Shown here piece by piece: positions 8,470 to 17,928 of a stretch of 36,941 bases of DNA. The stretch is from Prochlorococcus sp. AG-347-K19. GTDB lineage: Bacteria > Cyanobacteriota > Cyanobacteriia > PCC-6307 > Cyanobiaceae. Each line of letters begins with the position of its first letter. The first letter of the stretch is position 1. Where the stretch lies: the NCBI GenBank assembly GCA_003281335.1, contig QCCG01000004.1:67804-104744 (forward strand). The letters run 5' to 3'. Both the position numbers and the translations under genes were made by a program. The notes beneath the pieces are model-generated. The model ran no database searches. It saw nothing but the letters and a program-made list of their open reading frames with translations, and was not told where the DNA came from.

Positions 8470-8601
8470 TTACTTTTTTTCTATTTCTAAAAGGTTCTCT
8501 ATCCATAAATTAAGTTGTTTTGGTAGCATTCCTTCTTCTCTCATTTTGATTGCTTTTATCACGACTTCTGTATTAACCCACTCTGGAAATCTTTTCGGCA
8601 T
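8470..8601 (-). CDS. Small protein, 43 aa
   Basis: The reverse strand encodes 43 codons from an ATG at 8601: MPKRFPEWVNTEVVIKAIKM, followed by an Arg/Glu-rich turn and an amphipathic helix ending in EIEKK. The amino-acid make-up (Trp, Pro, balanced charges) is unlike random AT-rich translation, so I consider it a true small gene. It converges on larB with 4 bases between stop codons. Function unknown. Confidence 0.6.
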   Translation of the reverse strand: MPKRFPEWVNTEVVIKAIKMREEGMLPKQLNLWIENLLEIEKK

Positions 8602-8668
8602 TTATTTTTATATTAAGTAATTTTAATTTGGTACAAATTTTTATAAAAACAAGATCTAAGTAACAAAT

Positions 8669-8836
8669 TTAATCTTTTATGTTTGATTTTGTTCCTAATC
8701 TAGACAGCTCAGATGAGGTATGTTCACTTTCTACATTTTTTAATCTTTCAATTAGCTCAGAGAGATCTTTATGTGCTAACTCACCATTTTGCTCCCATTT
8801 AAGGGACCTTGAGTTAATATCAATTTTTTCTTTCAT
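8669..8836 (-). CDS. Small hydrophilic protein, 55 aa
   Basis: The reverse strand from an ATG at 8836 encodes 55 residues: MKEKIDINSRSLKWEQNGEL, then a Leu-heptad-like helix (LSELIERLKN) and a Ser/Lys-rich end. It is charged and probably helical, with no membrane segment. It lies downstream of thiS on the same strand and upstream of the 43-aa gene, so it may be the tail of the ribF-thiE-thiS transcript. Function unknown. Confidence 0.55.
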   Translation of the reverse strand: MKEKIDINSRSLKWEQNGELAHKDLSELIERLKNVESEHTSSELSRLGTKSNIKD

Positions 8837-8948
8837 TGTTATATTTGAGTATTAAGAATATAAAACGAAAAAAGGAAAATTTTGGTTATTGTTTCAAGCC
8901 TAAACTTAAAAAATTATGAAGATTTCTTATAAATAATGAATTTATCTT

Positions 8949-9158
8949 TTAACCACCACCAACTATCGAAACGATTTCTAAATTATCACCATCTTTAAGC
9001 TTCACTTTTTCCCATTTTATTGAATTTATAATTAAATTATTTAACTCCACTACAATTGTGTTTGTTTTATACCCCATATGGTTAAGAGCTGTAGATAGTA
9101 AAGCATTTTCTTGATCAAGTTCTATTTTTTTTTCTTCTCCATTTACCTTAATTTTCAT
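8949..9158 (-). CDS. thiS: Sulfur carrier protein ThiS
   Basis: ThiS is the ubiquitin-like sulfur carrier for the thiazole half of thiamine; its C-terminal Gly-Gly is thiocarboxylated. The 69-aa product begins MKIKVNGEEKKIEL and ends GDNLEIVSIVGGG, a clean ThiS signature. It overlaps the 3' end of thiE by 11 bases, so the two are cotranslated. Confidence 0.93.
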   Translation of the reverse strand: MKIKVNGEEKKIELDQENALLSTALNHMGYKTNTIVVELNNLIINSIKWEKVKLKDGDNLEIVSIVGGG

Positions 9159-10203
9159 GAGATAACTCTTTTAGAATCATAATAGCGTCTTCTTTAGGAT
9201 CTTCAGAATTCATTAATTGCGAAACTAGGGCAAATTTTTTAAACCCATTTCTTTTTAAGTATGAAATATTATTTGTTTTGATTCCTCCAATAGCAAACCA
9301 AGGAATATTTAAATCCTTTGTTAATGTTTTGATATTTTCAATACCTAAAGGTTTTTTATTCTTTTTTGTTGAAGTTTCAAATACTGGTCCTATCCCTAAG
9401 TAATCACAACCATCCTTAAGAGCATTTGAAATATCAATTGCATTATTTGCACTTTTACCGACAATTTTTGAATATCCTAATAGTCTTCTTGCGGTTTTTA
9501 AGTCTAAATCGTCTTGTCCAAGATGAATTCCATCCGCGTTAGATGCTATTGCTATATCAATTCTATCGTTAACGATAAACAAAGAATTATATCTTTTACA
9601 TAGATTTTTAATCTGAATTGCTTCTTGAAGATGATCTTTATCAGTGCCCGTTTTAAATCTATATTGAATAATTCTTACTCCCGCAATTAAAATCTCTTCT
9701 ATTATTTCTAATAAATTGTCTTTTTGATCTGTGATTACATATAAGTCATTTTCTTTTAATATTTCCTCCGACTTCTTGCAATTGCTATAACTTAATAATT
9801 CAATTTCAATAGTATAAATTTCATATCTAATTTCCGAAGCGATTTTTGAAAGCTCATGATTCTGTAGTCTTGAGAATTCTTCTATGACACGTAATGCTTC
9901 TTGAACTCGGGCTGAATTAGAACTTATAATTTGCTCAGAAGTTTTTCTGTTGATTTGCTCTTGATGAGTCAATCCTTTACATTTGTCCTCAATGTGATTT
10001 CTAGATTGTTTATAAACTTCTAAATGATTTTTTCCTAAAATTTGTCTAAAATTTTTTATCTTTTCAACAAACTTTTCTTTGCCTAGACCAAATCTAGCCC
10101 AATCTTCTAATACTCTTAATCCTTCTCTTGCTCTATCTAGATTAGCGTCAATAATTTGATAAATTCTTAAATCTTCAGCGTCTTTACTATTGGAATTCAG
10201 CAT
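9148..10203 (-). CDS. thiE: Thiamine-phosphate synthase with an N-terminal accessory domain
   Basis: ThiE joins hydroxymethylpyrimidine diphosphate and the thiazole phosphate to thiamine phosphate. The C-terminal 200 residues hold the TIM-barrel motifs: LYVITDQ, IIQYRFKTGTDKD, FIVNDRIDIA, ADGIHLGQDDLDL, YLGIGPVFET and FAIGGI. Before them lies a helical domain of about 145 residues (REGLRVLEDWARFGLGKE...ARVQEALRVIEEFSRL), the extra N-terminal domain found in cyanobacterial ThiE, related to the ThiD2-type module. At 351 aa it fits that two-domain form. It starts 7 bases after ribF ends and overlaps thiS. Confidence 0.94.
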   Translation of the reverse strand: MLNSNSKDAEDLRIYQIIDANLDRAREGLRVLEDWARFGLGKEKFVEKIKNFRQILGKNHLEVYKQSRNHIEDKCKGLTHQEQINRKTSEQIISSNSARVQEALRVIEEFSRLQNHELSKIASEIRYEIYTIEIELLSYSNCKKSEEILKENDLYVITDQKDNLLEIIEEILIAGVRIIQYRFKTGTDKDHLQEAIQIKNLCKRYNSLFIVNDRIDIAIASNADGIHLGQDDLDLKTARRLLGYSKIVGKSANNAIDISNALKDGCDYLGIGPVFETSTKKNKKPLGIENIKTLTKDLNIPWFAIGGIKTNNISYLKRNGFKKFALVSQLMNSEDPKEDAIMILKELSHEN

Positions 10204-10210
10204 TTGTAAT

Positions 10211-11134
10211 TTATTTTTTGTACTCTTTAAAAATTTTTAGAGCATTATCTCTATCTTTTTTAATTTGAATAGAAAGTTGATCTATATTTTTGAACTTGAT
10301 TTGACATCTAAGTTTTTCAACTGGTTCTACAGATAGATTTAAACCATATAGATCGATATCTTTATTTATTAAATGAACTTCAACTGCAGATGGCAATAAA
10401 GGATTTATTGTTGGTTGAGAGCCAAGATTCATAATAGATTCAATTTTTTTGTTGGAATTTTCTATGGTTGCCCAAGATGCGTAAACTCCTTCTCCAGGTA
10501 AAAATTTTCTGCCATCTATTTCAAGATTTGCAGTAGGCCATCCTATACTTTTTCCAATTCCTTTACCTTTAACAACCTTTCCATTAAAACTATAAGGCCT
10601 ATTAAGAATTTTGAAAGCATTTTTAAGATCACTTTTCTCTAATAGATCTCTTATTCTGCTGCTGCTTATCCTACCTTCCTTGTCTTCTAAAATTGGAGTA
10701 ATTTTTAGTTTAATATCCGTATCCTTAATCATATTTTTTATTGTATTTATGTCTCCACTTCTTCTGAAACCAAATTTAAAATTAGCACCTACAGAAATGT
10801 TTTTTGCTTGTAATTGATTTATCAAAATATCTTTTACAAATCTTTCTGCACTTAATTGAGATAGTTCCTTATCAAAAGGAATCAGAACTAATTGTTTAAT
10901 CCCAAGATCCTCAAGAATAGGTAGTTTTTCATAAGGGAGATCAAGTCTAAGACGTGTTTCTTTGTATAGAACTTCTCTGGGATGAGGCCAGAAACTTGCA
11001 ATTGTTGGGGTATATTTATTTTCTTCAACTACACTTTTAATTAATTTTCTGTGGCCAGCATGTAGACCATCAAAACTTCCAATAGCTATTGAAGTAGGAT
11101 TCTTAACTTCAGATGGCGATATTAAAGAGATCAA
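10211..11134 (-). CDS. ribF: Bifunctional riboflavin kinase / FAD synthetase
   Basis: RibF phosphorylates riboflavin to FMN and adenylates it to FAD. The N-terminal nucleotidyltransferase domain shows IAIGSFDGLHAGHRKLI and, later, SSSRIRDLLE; the C-terminal flavokinase domain shows GKGIGKSIGWPTANLE and the MNLGSQPT motif. At 307 aa it is full length. The TTG at 11134 gives MISLISPSEVKNPTSIAIG; no ATG lies between it and the first motif. It heads the leftward ribF-thiE-thiS operon, linking two cofactor pathways. It is divergent from the DUF3611 gene. I see no FMN riboswitch-like fold in the 68-base upstream gap. Confidence 0.95.
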   Translation of the reverse strand: MISLISPSEVKNPTSIAIGSFDGLHAGHRKLIKSVVEENKYTPTIASFWPHPREVLYKETRLRLDLPYEKLPILEDLGIKQLVLIPFDKELSQLSAERFVKDILINQLQAKNISVGANFKFGFRRSGDINTIKNMIKDTDIKLKITPILEDKEGRISSSRIRDLLEKSDLKNAFKILNRPYSFNGKVVKGKGIGKSIGWPTANLEIDGRKFLPGEGVYASWATIENSNKKIESIMNLGSQPTINPLLPSAVEVHLINKDIDLYGLNLSVEPVEKLRCQIKFKNIDQLSIQIKKDRDNALKIFKEYKK

Positions 11135-11202
11135 AAGATTACGTGCAATTTTATGATTTTGATGGCAAATTTGAATAGATTATAGTTTATTCAATCAAAT
11201 GA

Positions 11203-11736
11203 ATGTCTGACAAAATTGATTTTCAGTCCCTTTCATTTGGAATGCGGCGCATTGGATGGATACGCTTTTGGGTTCAGACCATTTTAGGCGTTGTGGTTGC
11301 AGCTGTTTTGCTTTTTTCAAATGTTGTAAATAACAGCGAAGGACAGCTTGGCTTAACGCCTGGCCTATCACTTACAACAATATCCTTGATTTTACTACTT
11401 TTTAGTCTTTGGCAAGGTTGGTTGATAGTTAGAACAGGAAGAGCAATCTCTAGCAACGCAAGACCCTCAAGAGGACAAACTAGTAAATTGATCAAAAGAG
11501 GTCTAATAGTTGATTTATTAGGAATTTTGTTTGGATTAATTGGATATCAAGCTCTTATGGGTGCTTTATTTATCCAAGCATCTTCTCAAACAACTGGACA
11601 ATTGATAACAGCGACATCTGATATCCCAATTACTGGACTTGAAATATTATCAGTTCTCAGTAACACCCAAGTTATTGCCGCTCATTTTTTTGGACTTTGC
11701 TTTTCTTTATGGCTTTTAAGAAGGATTTATAAATGA
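11203..11736 (+). CDS. DUF3611-type membrane protein
   Basis: The 177-aa product has about four membrane helices: two in the first 75 residues ([20 protein letters not shown] and [18 protein letters not shown]), one near residue 105 and one at the end ([20 protein letters not shown]). The opening [17 protein letters not shown] and the pattern of loops fit DUF3611, a family found in cyanobacteria and plastids with unknown function. Its last 21 bases overlap the 3' end of the convergent surE gene. Confidence 0.8.
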   Translation: MSDKIDFQSLSFGMRRIGWIRFWVQTILGVVVAAVLLFSNVVNNSEGQLGLTPGLSLTTISLILLLFSLWQGWLIVRTGRAISSNARPSRGQTSKLIKRGLIVDLLGILFGLIGYQALMGALFIQASSQTTGQLITATSDIPITGLEILSVLSNTQVIAAHFFGLCFSLWLLRRIYK

Positions 11737-12525
11737 ATTATTAATTTTAGGTAATTTGTCTAAATCACCCCTCCAAAACAAATCTGGTTCTACAGGTGTT
11801 AGAGATATTTTATTTTCTTGTATTTGTGATACGTCACTAGGCCATTTCTTTGGACCATAACCTTTTGATTTAAGATCTAAAACTACCTCACCGGCGAGCC
11901 AATAATAAACGTCACCCCTTGGGTCTTCTCTTTTGGAAAATTGATTTTTATATTTTCTTACTGATAATCTTGTCCAGGATAAATCTTTTATTTTGCTTTT
12001 CTCGCATGGGGGTATGTTCAAGTTTAATAGAAGTGAAGCTGGCCAATTATCGTTAATTGCTTGTTCGGCAATATTCATTGCAATTTCTCCAGCAAATTCA
12101 AAATTTTTCCATTTAAAACTAGCAACACTTATTGCCATGGAGGGAACATTTTCTAAAGTACCTTCCATTGCTGCAGCGACTGTTCCTGAACAAAAAATAT
12201 CTGTACCTAAATTGGGCCCGTGATTTATTCCAGATAGTACTAGATCAGGTTTATTATCTAAGATTTCAGATAGTGCCAATTTGACGCAATCAGCAGGTGT
12301 GCCAGAACATCCCCAAGCTTCAATTCCTTCCTCAAATAATTCGTCAGCTTTTTCTACTCTTAAGGGAGATTGTAAAGTAAGGCCATGGCCAGTAGCAGAT
12401 CTTTCTTGGTCAGGACATACCACTTTTACCTTATGTCCTCTTTTTTGCGCTGATTTTGCTAAAGCTCTTATCCCAGCTGCAAAAACACCATCATCATTGC
12501 TAATCAATATATTTAACGGTTTCAT
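11716..12525 (-). CDS. surE: 5'/3'-nucleotidase SurE
   Basis: SurE is a metal-dependent phosphatase acting on nucleoside monophosphates and polyphosphate. The N-terminus carries the metal-binding ISNDDG with [20 protein letters not shown], followed by [13 protein letters not shown], the [11 protein letters not shown] motif, and [21 protein letters not shown]. At 269 aa it is full length. It is divergent from pheS, with 67 bases between starts, and its 3' end overlaps the DUF3611 gene by 21 bases, so antisense interaction of the two transcripts is possible. Confidence 0.95.
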   Translation of the reverse strand: MKPLNILISNDDGVFAAGIRALAKSAQKRGHKVKVVCPDQERSATGHGLTLQSPLRVEKADELFEEGIEAWGCSGTPADCVKLALSEILDNKPDLVLSGINHGPNLGTDIFCSGTVAAAMEGTLENVPSMAISVASFKWKNFEFAGEIAMNIAEQAINDNWPASLLLNLNIPPCEKSKIKDLSWTRLSVRKYKNQFSKREDPRGDVYYWLAGEVVLDLKSKGYGPKKWPSDVSQIQENKISLTPVEPDLFWRGDLDKLPKINNSFINPS

Positions 12526-12592
12526 TAATAATACATTTTATTTATGGGCGATATTTAAGTAAGATAAGGAAATACTTATTTTTACTATATCA

Positions 12593-13600
12593 GTGAGTCA
12601 AATTGAATCATTAGGTCAAATTGAGGAAAAACTAAATAATCTTTCTCTTACAGCAAAAAATAATATAGATAATTCTAATACTCATGAAGAACTGGATCAA
12701 TTGAGAGTTTCCTTGCTAGGAAAAAAAGGTGATTTGTCAATTATCTTGAAAATAATGGGTCAATTATCTGCTACTGATAGACCAATTATTGGCCAGAAGG
12801 CGAATTTAATAAAGATAAATCTGCAAGAACTAATAACTGAAAGAAAAAATCAACTAAACAGCGTAGCCTTAGATAAAAAGATTAAAAAAGAAAAAATTGA
12901 TGTAACTATCCCCTCAATAGGAATACCTCCTGGAAATAAACATCCTTTAATTTCAACTCAAGACGAAATAATAGATATTTTTTGTGGTTTAGGATACTCA
13001 GTTGAAAGTGGCCCTGAAATAGAAACTGATTTTTATAATTTTGAGTCTCTTAATATACCTAAAAATCATCCCGCTAGAGATATGCAGGATACTTTCTACT
13101 TGGATGATAATCGACTTTTAAGGACCCATACTTCTCCTGTTCAGATAAGATACTTAGAGAAAAATCCGCCTCCAGTAAGAATTATTGCTCCCGGAAGAGT
13201 ATATAGGAGAGATGCTGTAGATGCTACCCATTCCCCTGTATTTAATCAGGTTGAGGTTTTATGTATCGATCAAGATATTAATTTTAGTCATTTAAGAGGA
13301 ACAGTTCTTACATTCTTAAAAACCTTTTTTGGAGATATTCCTGTAAGATTTAGAGCTAGTTATTTCCCATTTACTGAACCTTCTGCGGAAGTAGATGTTC
13401 AATGGAAAGGTAAATGGTTAGAAGTAATGGGCTGTGGAATGGTAGATCCAAAGGTCTTAGAAAAATTAGGAATAGATTCTGAGAAATGGACTGGATTTGC
13501 AGCTGGATTAGGAGTTGAGAGGTTTTGTATGGTAAGACATCAAATTGACGATATCAGAAAATTTTACACAAATGATCTTAGATTTTTAGAACAATTCTAA
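12593..13600 (+). CDS. pheS: Phenylalanyl-tRNA synthetase alpha subunit
   Basis: PheS is the catalytic subunit of the class II phenylalanyl-tRNA synthetase (with PheT, not in this window). The 335-aa product has an N-terminal coiled coil (residues 1-95) and the class II core: [55 protein letters not shown] and motif 3 [13 protein letters not shown]. The start is GTG at 12593 (gtg agt caa), giving the expected short lead into the coiled coil. Confidence 0.96.
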   Translation: MSQIESLGQIEEKLNNLSLTAKNNIDNSNTHEELDQLRVSLLGKKGDLSIILKIMGQLSATDRPIIGQKANLIKINLQELITERKNQLNSVALDKKIKKEKIDVTIPSIGIPPGNKHPLISTQDEIIDIFCGLGYSVESGPEIETDFYNFESLNIPKNHPARDMQDTFYLDDNRLLRTHTSPVQIRYLEKNPPPVRIIAPGRVYRRDAVDATHSPVFNQVEVLCIDQDINFSHLRGTVLTFLKTFFGDIPVRFRASYFPFTEPSAEVDVQWKGKWLEVMGCGMVDPKVLEKLGIDSEKWTGFAAGLGVERFCMVRHQIDDIRKFYTNDLRFLEQF

Positions 13601-13670
13601 TAAAATTAAAATTTTAAATTAGGATTGTCTAGCAAATTAGTTTAAGATAGTCATAGCTTTAGTTGTTTGA

Positions 13671-14579
13671 TTGGTACGTAAGGCAGGGCTAATCGTTAAT
13701 GATGGGAAAGAACTTGCTGTTCAAACTGCAAGTTCTGTCCAGAAAAAATTGGAAAGTTCTAATTATGAAGTTGTAAGAGTGAGTAGTTCTGGTGGAATGG
13801 TTGGATTCGCCAATCCCGATCAACATGTTCGTCCTCTGGGATATAAGAATTGTGTGCCAGAGGGGTTTGACTCATCAATGGAATTTGCAATAGTGCTTGG
13901 CGGAGATGGAACTGTACTCTCTGCAGCAAGGCAAACAGCACCTGCTAAAATTCCAATCCTTACAATAAATACTGGTCATTTAGGTTTTCTTGCAGAAGCT
14001 TATTTATCTAACCTGGATGAGGCAATAGATAAAATCATTGCTGGTAATTGGGATATTGAAGAAAGAACTTGCTTTATAATTAGTGTATTGAGGAATGATC
14101 AGCGGAGATGGGAGTCTCTCTGCCTTAATGAGATGGCTCTTCATAGAGAACCTCTTACAAGTATGTGCCATTTTGAGATTTCTATAGGGCGACATGCTCC
14201 TGTGGATATTTCAGCTGATGGAGTAATTTTATCTACTCCAACTGGATCTACTGCCTATTCTCTTAGTGCTGGAGGGCCAGTTATTACACCTGATTGCCCC
14301 GTTGTACAATTAACTCCAATTGCTCCACATTCATTGGCCTCTAGGGCATTAGTTTTTAATGATTCTGAGCCAGTAACTGTTTTCCCTGCAACTCCTGAAA
14401 GGTTGGTAATGGTTGTTGATGGTAACGCTGGTTGTTATGTTTGGCCTGAAGATAGAGTTTTAATAAGAAAAAGTAAACACTCAGTAAAATTTATTAGGCT
14501 TGAAGATCATGAATTTTTCCAAGTTTTAAGAAATAAGCTTGGTTGGGGATTACCCCATGTGGCTAAACCTAACAAATAA
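13671..14579 (+). CDS. nadK: NAD kinase
   Basis: NadK phosphorylates NAD to NADP using ATP or polyphosphate. The 302-aa product shows the GGDGT motif ([17 protein letters not shown], near residue 76), [17 protein letters not shown] and the [16 protein letters not shown] motif. The TTG at 13671 gives [15 protein letters not shown]; there is no ATG before the family core. Cyanobacteria often carry two NAD kinases, and the window shows only this one. It converges on cobL with just 6 bases between stop codons. Confidence 0.95.
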   Translation: MVRKAGLIVNDGKELAVQTASSVQKKLESSNYEVVRVSSSGGMVGFANPDQHVRPLGYKNCVPEGFDSSMEFAIVLGGDGTVLSAARQTAPAKIPILTINTGHLGFLAEAYLSNLDEAIDKIIAGNWDIEERTCFIISVLRNDQRRWESLCLNEMALHREPLTSMCHFEISIGRHAPVDISADGVILSTPTGSTAYSLSAGGPVITPDCPVVQLTPIAPHSLASRALVFNDSEPVTVFPATPERLVMVVDGNAGCYVWPEDRVLIRKSKHSVKFIRLEDHEFFQVLRNKLGWGLPHVAKPNK

Positions 14580-14585
14580 AAACAA

Positions 14586-15869
14586 TTAAAAATTTAATTT
14601 TTTTCCTTTTAATAGAAATATAGGATTATTTGGTTCTAATCTTATTCCTTCAGCGATACTTAAGCTTTTGTAGGTCTGAATTAAATTTAAATTTGTTTTG
14701 AAATTTTTATCTTCTAATTCCTCTTTTAACTCTTTAATAGTTTGAATATCAATTATTGGGATAACGATAATATCTCCAATTCTCATATCCTTAGCCATGG
14801 TATTAATGATTTGAAGTTTAGTCTTTTTATCACATCCTCCAATTATTAATCTATTAGGTTTTTCAAAAGAACTTAAATTTCTCGTATTCAAGGTTTTAAT
14901 TATGTCTTCCTCAAAAATAAATTTTGGTTTAACGCCAAGCCTTTTTGAGTTCTCTATTATTAATGCTTTTGATCCAATCTTTTTATCGATACAAAACAAA
15001 TCTAAATTATTTCTTAACTTTAATGCCTCTAACCCAATTGACCCGCAACCTGCTCCTATATCCCAAATGACACCATTTTTCGGGAGCTCTAAATCAGCTA
15101 AGATTTGTACGCGAACCTCCCTTTTAGTTAATAAATTTGGTCTATCATCAAAAGTTTTAAAAACACTGTCATTGATTCCGAAAAGAGGGAGGTTATTATG
15201 TAAAGAATTTGCCTTTGTTTTTGTAAGAACAACAATGTTCAAGCTTGATATATCAGAGGGTAATGACTCTTTAAGATTTAATTTTCTTATTTTTTCATTA
15301 TCAAAGCCTATCTCTTCACAGAGCCAAAAATCATACAAGTCAATCAGATTTAATTCTGATAAGTTTTTTTTGATTATTTCTAAACTTTTGTTATGTGAGT
15401 CTGTAATAATAGCCAAATTTGAAGGCCTTGCTTTAAGAGACTCGACTAACTTTATCGAATCTCTGCCATGAATACTTATATTAACAGTATCTTGCCATGG
15501 GATTTTTAACTTACTAAATGCTAATTGAATGGCAGTATTTGAAGGGTAAAAAATTAATTCATCTTTTGAAAAATTTTCTAGTAATATTCTCCCAATTCCA
15601 AACCAAAGTGGATCTCCTCTCGAAATTAAAATAACATCAGTTTTTTTTGATCTAAGCCAGTTAATAAGTTCGTTATTACTGTTGCTCGAAAAAAATGATT
15701 TCTTTTTTTCAATAAGACTTTCGCTCCATGATTTAATTTCTTCAAAATATGAATTGGGAACTGCAATATTTCCTGTCTTTATAAATAAATCTTGTAATTT
15801 GGAAGGTAAATCTTTAAATATAAATGAATTGATACCTACTACATGAATTTTTCTATAAACTTCAGTCAT
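14586..15869 (-). CDS. cobL: Precorrin-6Y C5,15-methyltransferase (decarboxylating), CbiE/CbiT fusion
   Basis: This enzyme carries out the two methylations and the decarboxylation of precorrin-6Y in corrin (pseudo-cobalamin) synthesis. The N-terminal half (about residues 1-200) is a tetrapyrrole methylase of CbiE type (VILISRGDPLWFGIGRIL). The C-terminal half is a CbiT-type methyltransferase with the SAM motif VIWDIGAGCGSIGLEAL and IGGCDKKT. I chose the ATG at 15869; a TTG directly before it is also open. At 427 aa it is full length. Confidence 0.93.
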   Translation of the reverse strand: MTEVYRKIHVVGINSFIFKDLPSKLQDLFIKTGNIAVPNSYFEEIKSWSESLIEKKKSFFSSNSNNELINWLRSKKTDVILISRGDPLWFGIGRILLENFSKDELIFYPSNTAIQLAFSKLKIPWQDTVNISIHGRDSIKLVESLKARPSNLAIITDSHNKSLEIIKKNLSELNLIDLYDFWLCEEIGFDNEKIRKLNLKESLPSDISSLNIVVLTKTKANSLHNNLPLFGINDSVFKTFDDRPNLLTKREVRVQILADLELPKNGVIWDIGAGCGSIGLEALKLRNNLDLFCIDKKIGSKALIIENSKRLGVKPKFIFEEDIIKTLNTRNLSSFEKPNRLIIGGCDKKTKLQIINTMAKDMRIGDIIVIPIIDIQTIKELKEELEDKNFKTNLNLIQTYKSLSIAEGIRLEPNNPIFLLKGKKLNF

Positions 15870-15952
15870 CAATATTTAATGAAAAGGAACTAAATTGTTT
15901 GAATGTTTTATTAAATTATCTTATTATTGTTTGAGTTATAATAATAAATTAA

Positions 15953-16204
15953 TTGTCTGAAAGAAGAAAGAGGTTACATGATTTATTGTTAACTCTAATT
16001 AATAAAGATAGTGAATTTGAGTTTATTGAAGAAGATTCAAACGATTTAACATCTAGCTATTCTGAAAAAGATACTTTGAATTTATCTCGAGTTATAGAAA
16101 AAAATCGTAAAATAATAAAGAGGTATCAAGCTATTGTAAGAACTGCTGTAACACTAGATGCCCTGATGGACACTGAAAATGAAGAAAATTACAAAATCAA
16201 ATAA
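15953..16204 (+). CDS. Small conserved hypothetical protein, 83 aa
   Basis: I do not recognise a named family. The product opens with a basic helix (MSERRKRLHDLLLTLINKD), has an acidic Asp/Glu-rich middle, then a helical C-terminal half (IEKNRKIIKRYQAIVRTAVT). No signal peptide or membrane segment is seen. The start codon is TTG; no upstream ATG is available in frame. It overlaps the next gene by 26 bases, so the two are probably cotranslated. Divergent from cobL. Confidence 0.6.
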   Translation: MSERRKRLHDLLLTLINKDSEFEFIEEDSNDLTSSYSEKDTLNLSRVIEKNRKIIKRYQAIVRTAVTLDALMDTENEENYKIK

Positions 16205-16679
16205 AAAATTTTTTTTTAAAGGATTATTACCTTTTCTTTTACTACTATTCTTTACTTTTAGCCCATTAAAAGTATATGCAGAAGTTGAGGAAACAGAAAT
16301 AAACGGTGAATTAATTAATGCTAGTAGTGACTTTTTAAGGGACTTGGACTTTGAAACTTGGCAATTAGTAGCTTATAAATCACCTCTTTTTGAAGATAAA
16401 TTGATTTTGAGAGTAATAGGATACCCAGGAAATCTCAGAATTGATCATCCCACTGACCTGAGGGTTGAATCAGGGAGAAAACAGTGGCTTTTAGATGATA
16501 AAACATTACTTAATGTGGAATTAGCAAATGATGGCAGACAAGCTGCAGCAGAATTCGATCTTGATGAATTGATTGAAAATTTAGATAAAAATAGACCATT
16601 AAGATTATCTTTGTCAGGAGTTTTTTCTGAGTTACCTGTTCCTCCCTTCGTTGTTAAAGAGTGGAGATCAATAAACTGA
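16179..16679 (+). CDS. Secreted DUF3122-like protein
   Basis: The 166-aa product has a basic N-terminus (KKITKSNKKFFFK) and a hydrophobic stretch (LLPFLLLLFFTFSPLKVYA), with a likely signal peptidase site after VYA near residue 34. The mature part (RDLDFETWQLVAYK, LRVIGYPGNLRIDHPTDLRV, LPVPPFVVKEW) is a compact beta-rich domain resembling the cyanobacterial DUF3122 family. Function is unknown; location is likely thylakoid lumen or periplasm. It overlaps the 83-aa gene upstream and precedes ribD by 15 bases. Confidence 0.65.
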   Translation: MKKITKSNKKFFFKGLLPFLLLLFFTFSPLKVYAEVEETEINGELINASSDFLRDLDFETWQLVAYKSPLFEDKLILRVIGYPGNLRIDHPTDLRVESGRKQWLLDDKTLLNVELANDGRQAAAEFDLDELIENLDKNRPLRLSLSGVFSELPVPPFVVKEWRSIN

Positions 16680-16694
16680 ATTTAATTTTTTGAG

Positions 16695-17791
16695 ATGCCT
16701 GAAAAAAATGTAAGCCATACAAAATGGATGAAAAGAGCAATTTTTTTGGCTTCTTTAGGCAAAAATACAACTAGTCCTAATCCTAGGGTGGGAGCGGTGA
16801 TACTTGATAAAAAATGGAAGCCTTATCTCAGAAGGGTTTCATTTCAAAGCGGGGATGCCTCATGCAGAGGCAATGGCTTTTAATAATTTAAAAAAAGATG
16901 CTGAAGGTGGAACAATGTATGTCAATCTTGAACCTTGTTGCCATCAAGGTAAAACACCTCCATGTGTAGATAAGGTGATATCCTCTGGGTTAAAAAAAGT
17001 ATATATATCTATTGAAGACCCTGATAAAAGAGTATCAGGTAAAGGTATTAAGCTTCTAAAAGAAGCTGGTATTCAAGTTCACTTAGGATTATGTAAAAAA
17101 AGAATCCTCAGATCTAAATAAGGCTTTCATTCATAGGAATACTACTAAAAAGGCATTTGGTGTTTTTAAATGGGCAATGAGTATAGATGGAAGAATAGCT
17201 TTAAAAAATGGAAAAAGTAAATGGATAACTAACGATGAATCAAGGTCATTAGTTCATTCTTTTAGAGCAGAATTTGATGCAATAATAATTGGGGGAAACA
17301 CATTAAGAAGAGATAACCCACTATTGACTTCTAGAGGTTCCAAGAATCCTGAACCTTTGCGAGTTGTTTTCACAAGAAGTTTAGATCTCCCTTCAAAATG
17401 TAATCTTTGGGATTGTAGTAAGGCAAAAACTTTAGTTATTTATGATTCTTCTACAGCAAATGAAAGCTACCTCTCAAGGATTCCAAAATGTGTGGAGGTT
17501 GAAAAGGTATTATCAGATAATCCAGAGTATATTTCAAAAATACTTGCAAAAAGAGGATGTAATAAAGTTCTTTGGGAATGTGGCCCTGGATTGGCTACTG
17601 CCGCTATTCAATCTAATTGTATTCAGGAACTTATTACTTTTATTGCTCCAAAAATTTTAGGTGGAGAAAATAATATGAATCCCCTAAGTGATTTTAAATT
17701 TGGAGAAATGCACGAAGTTATTAAATTAAGTCATTCTCAGTTTAGTTTGATTGGAAACGATATATGTGTTAAGAGTTTATTTAAAAATTAA
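16695..17791 (+). pseudogene. ribD: ribD (deaminase/reductase of riboflavin synthesis), interrupted by two +1 frameshifts
   Basis: RibD deaminates and then reduces the pyrimidine intermediate of riboflavin synthesis. Three successive frames together encode a full 364-aa RibD: first TSPNPRVGAVILD; then, after the A-run at 16809-16814, KNGSLISEGFHFKAGMPHAE and NLEPCCHQGKTPPC (zinc ligands His and two Cys present); then, after the A-run at 17095-17101, the reductase domain with KWAMSIDGRIALKNGKSKWI and GPGLATAAI. Dropping one A from each run restores one continuous frame. Nothing else is missing, so the damage is either recent, bypassed by slippage, or a base-calling error. The gene lies between the DUF3122-like gene and ftsH. 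Confidence 0.9.
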
Positions 17792-17795
17792 TTTT

Positions 17796-17801
17796 TATAC
17801 T
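17796..17801 (+). promoter_or_regulatory. Probable -10 element (TATACT) for the ftsH transcript
   Basis: TATACT sits just after the ribD stop. It predicts a transcript start near 17808-17810 and a leader of about 97 bases before the ftsH ATG at 17906. No convincing -35 box is visible, as is common for cyanobacterial promoters. Confidence 0.45.
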
Positions 17802-17808
17802 GATTTTT

Positions 17809-17928
17809 ATGGGTCAAAGTACCGTACGGTTCTTACCCAAAAAAAACAATACAGAGACGGAAACTCTTCGTTTAGTTTATAATAAGTTCAAAATTGATCA
17901 TAACCATGCCAATAAGACAAGACGATAA
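17809..17928 (+). other. Possible 39-codon upstream ORF and palindrome in the ftsH leader
   Basis: The leader holds a perfect 10-base palindrome ACCGTACGGT (17821-17830) nested between GGGT (17811-17814) and ACCC (17835-17838), a local G+C peak in an AT-rich gap. An ATG at 17809 opens 39 codons (beginning MGQSTVRFLPKK) that overlap the ftsH start out of frame. With the predicted transcript start this ORF would be nearly leaderless. It may regulate ftsH or be chance. Confidence 0.3.

Noticed and set aside
11135..11202. FMN or TPP riboswitch before the ribF-thiE-thiS operon
   Set aside because: The 68-base gap is too short and shows none of the conserved FMN or TPP aptamer segments.
14902..15471. 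Forward open frame of 189 codons across cobL
   Set aside because: It is antisense to the CbiE/CbiT motifs of cobL and shows no recognisable domain.
16809..17101. Programmed ribosomal frameshifting in ribD
   Set aside because: Two separate sites both needing the same one-base correction in plain A-runs, without a heptameric slippery site plus structure, fit indel errors or decay better.
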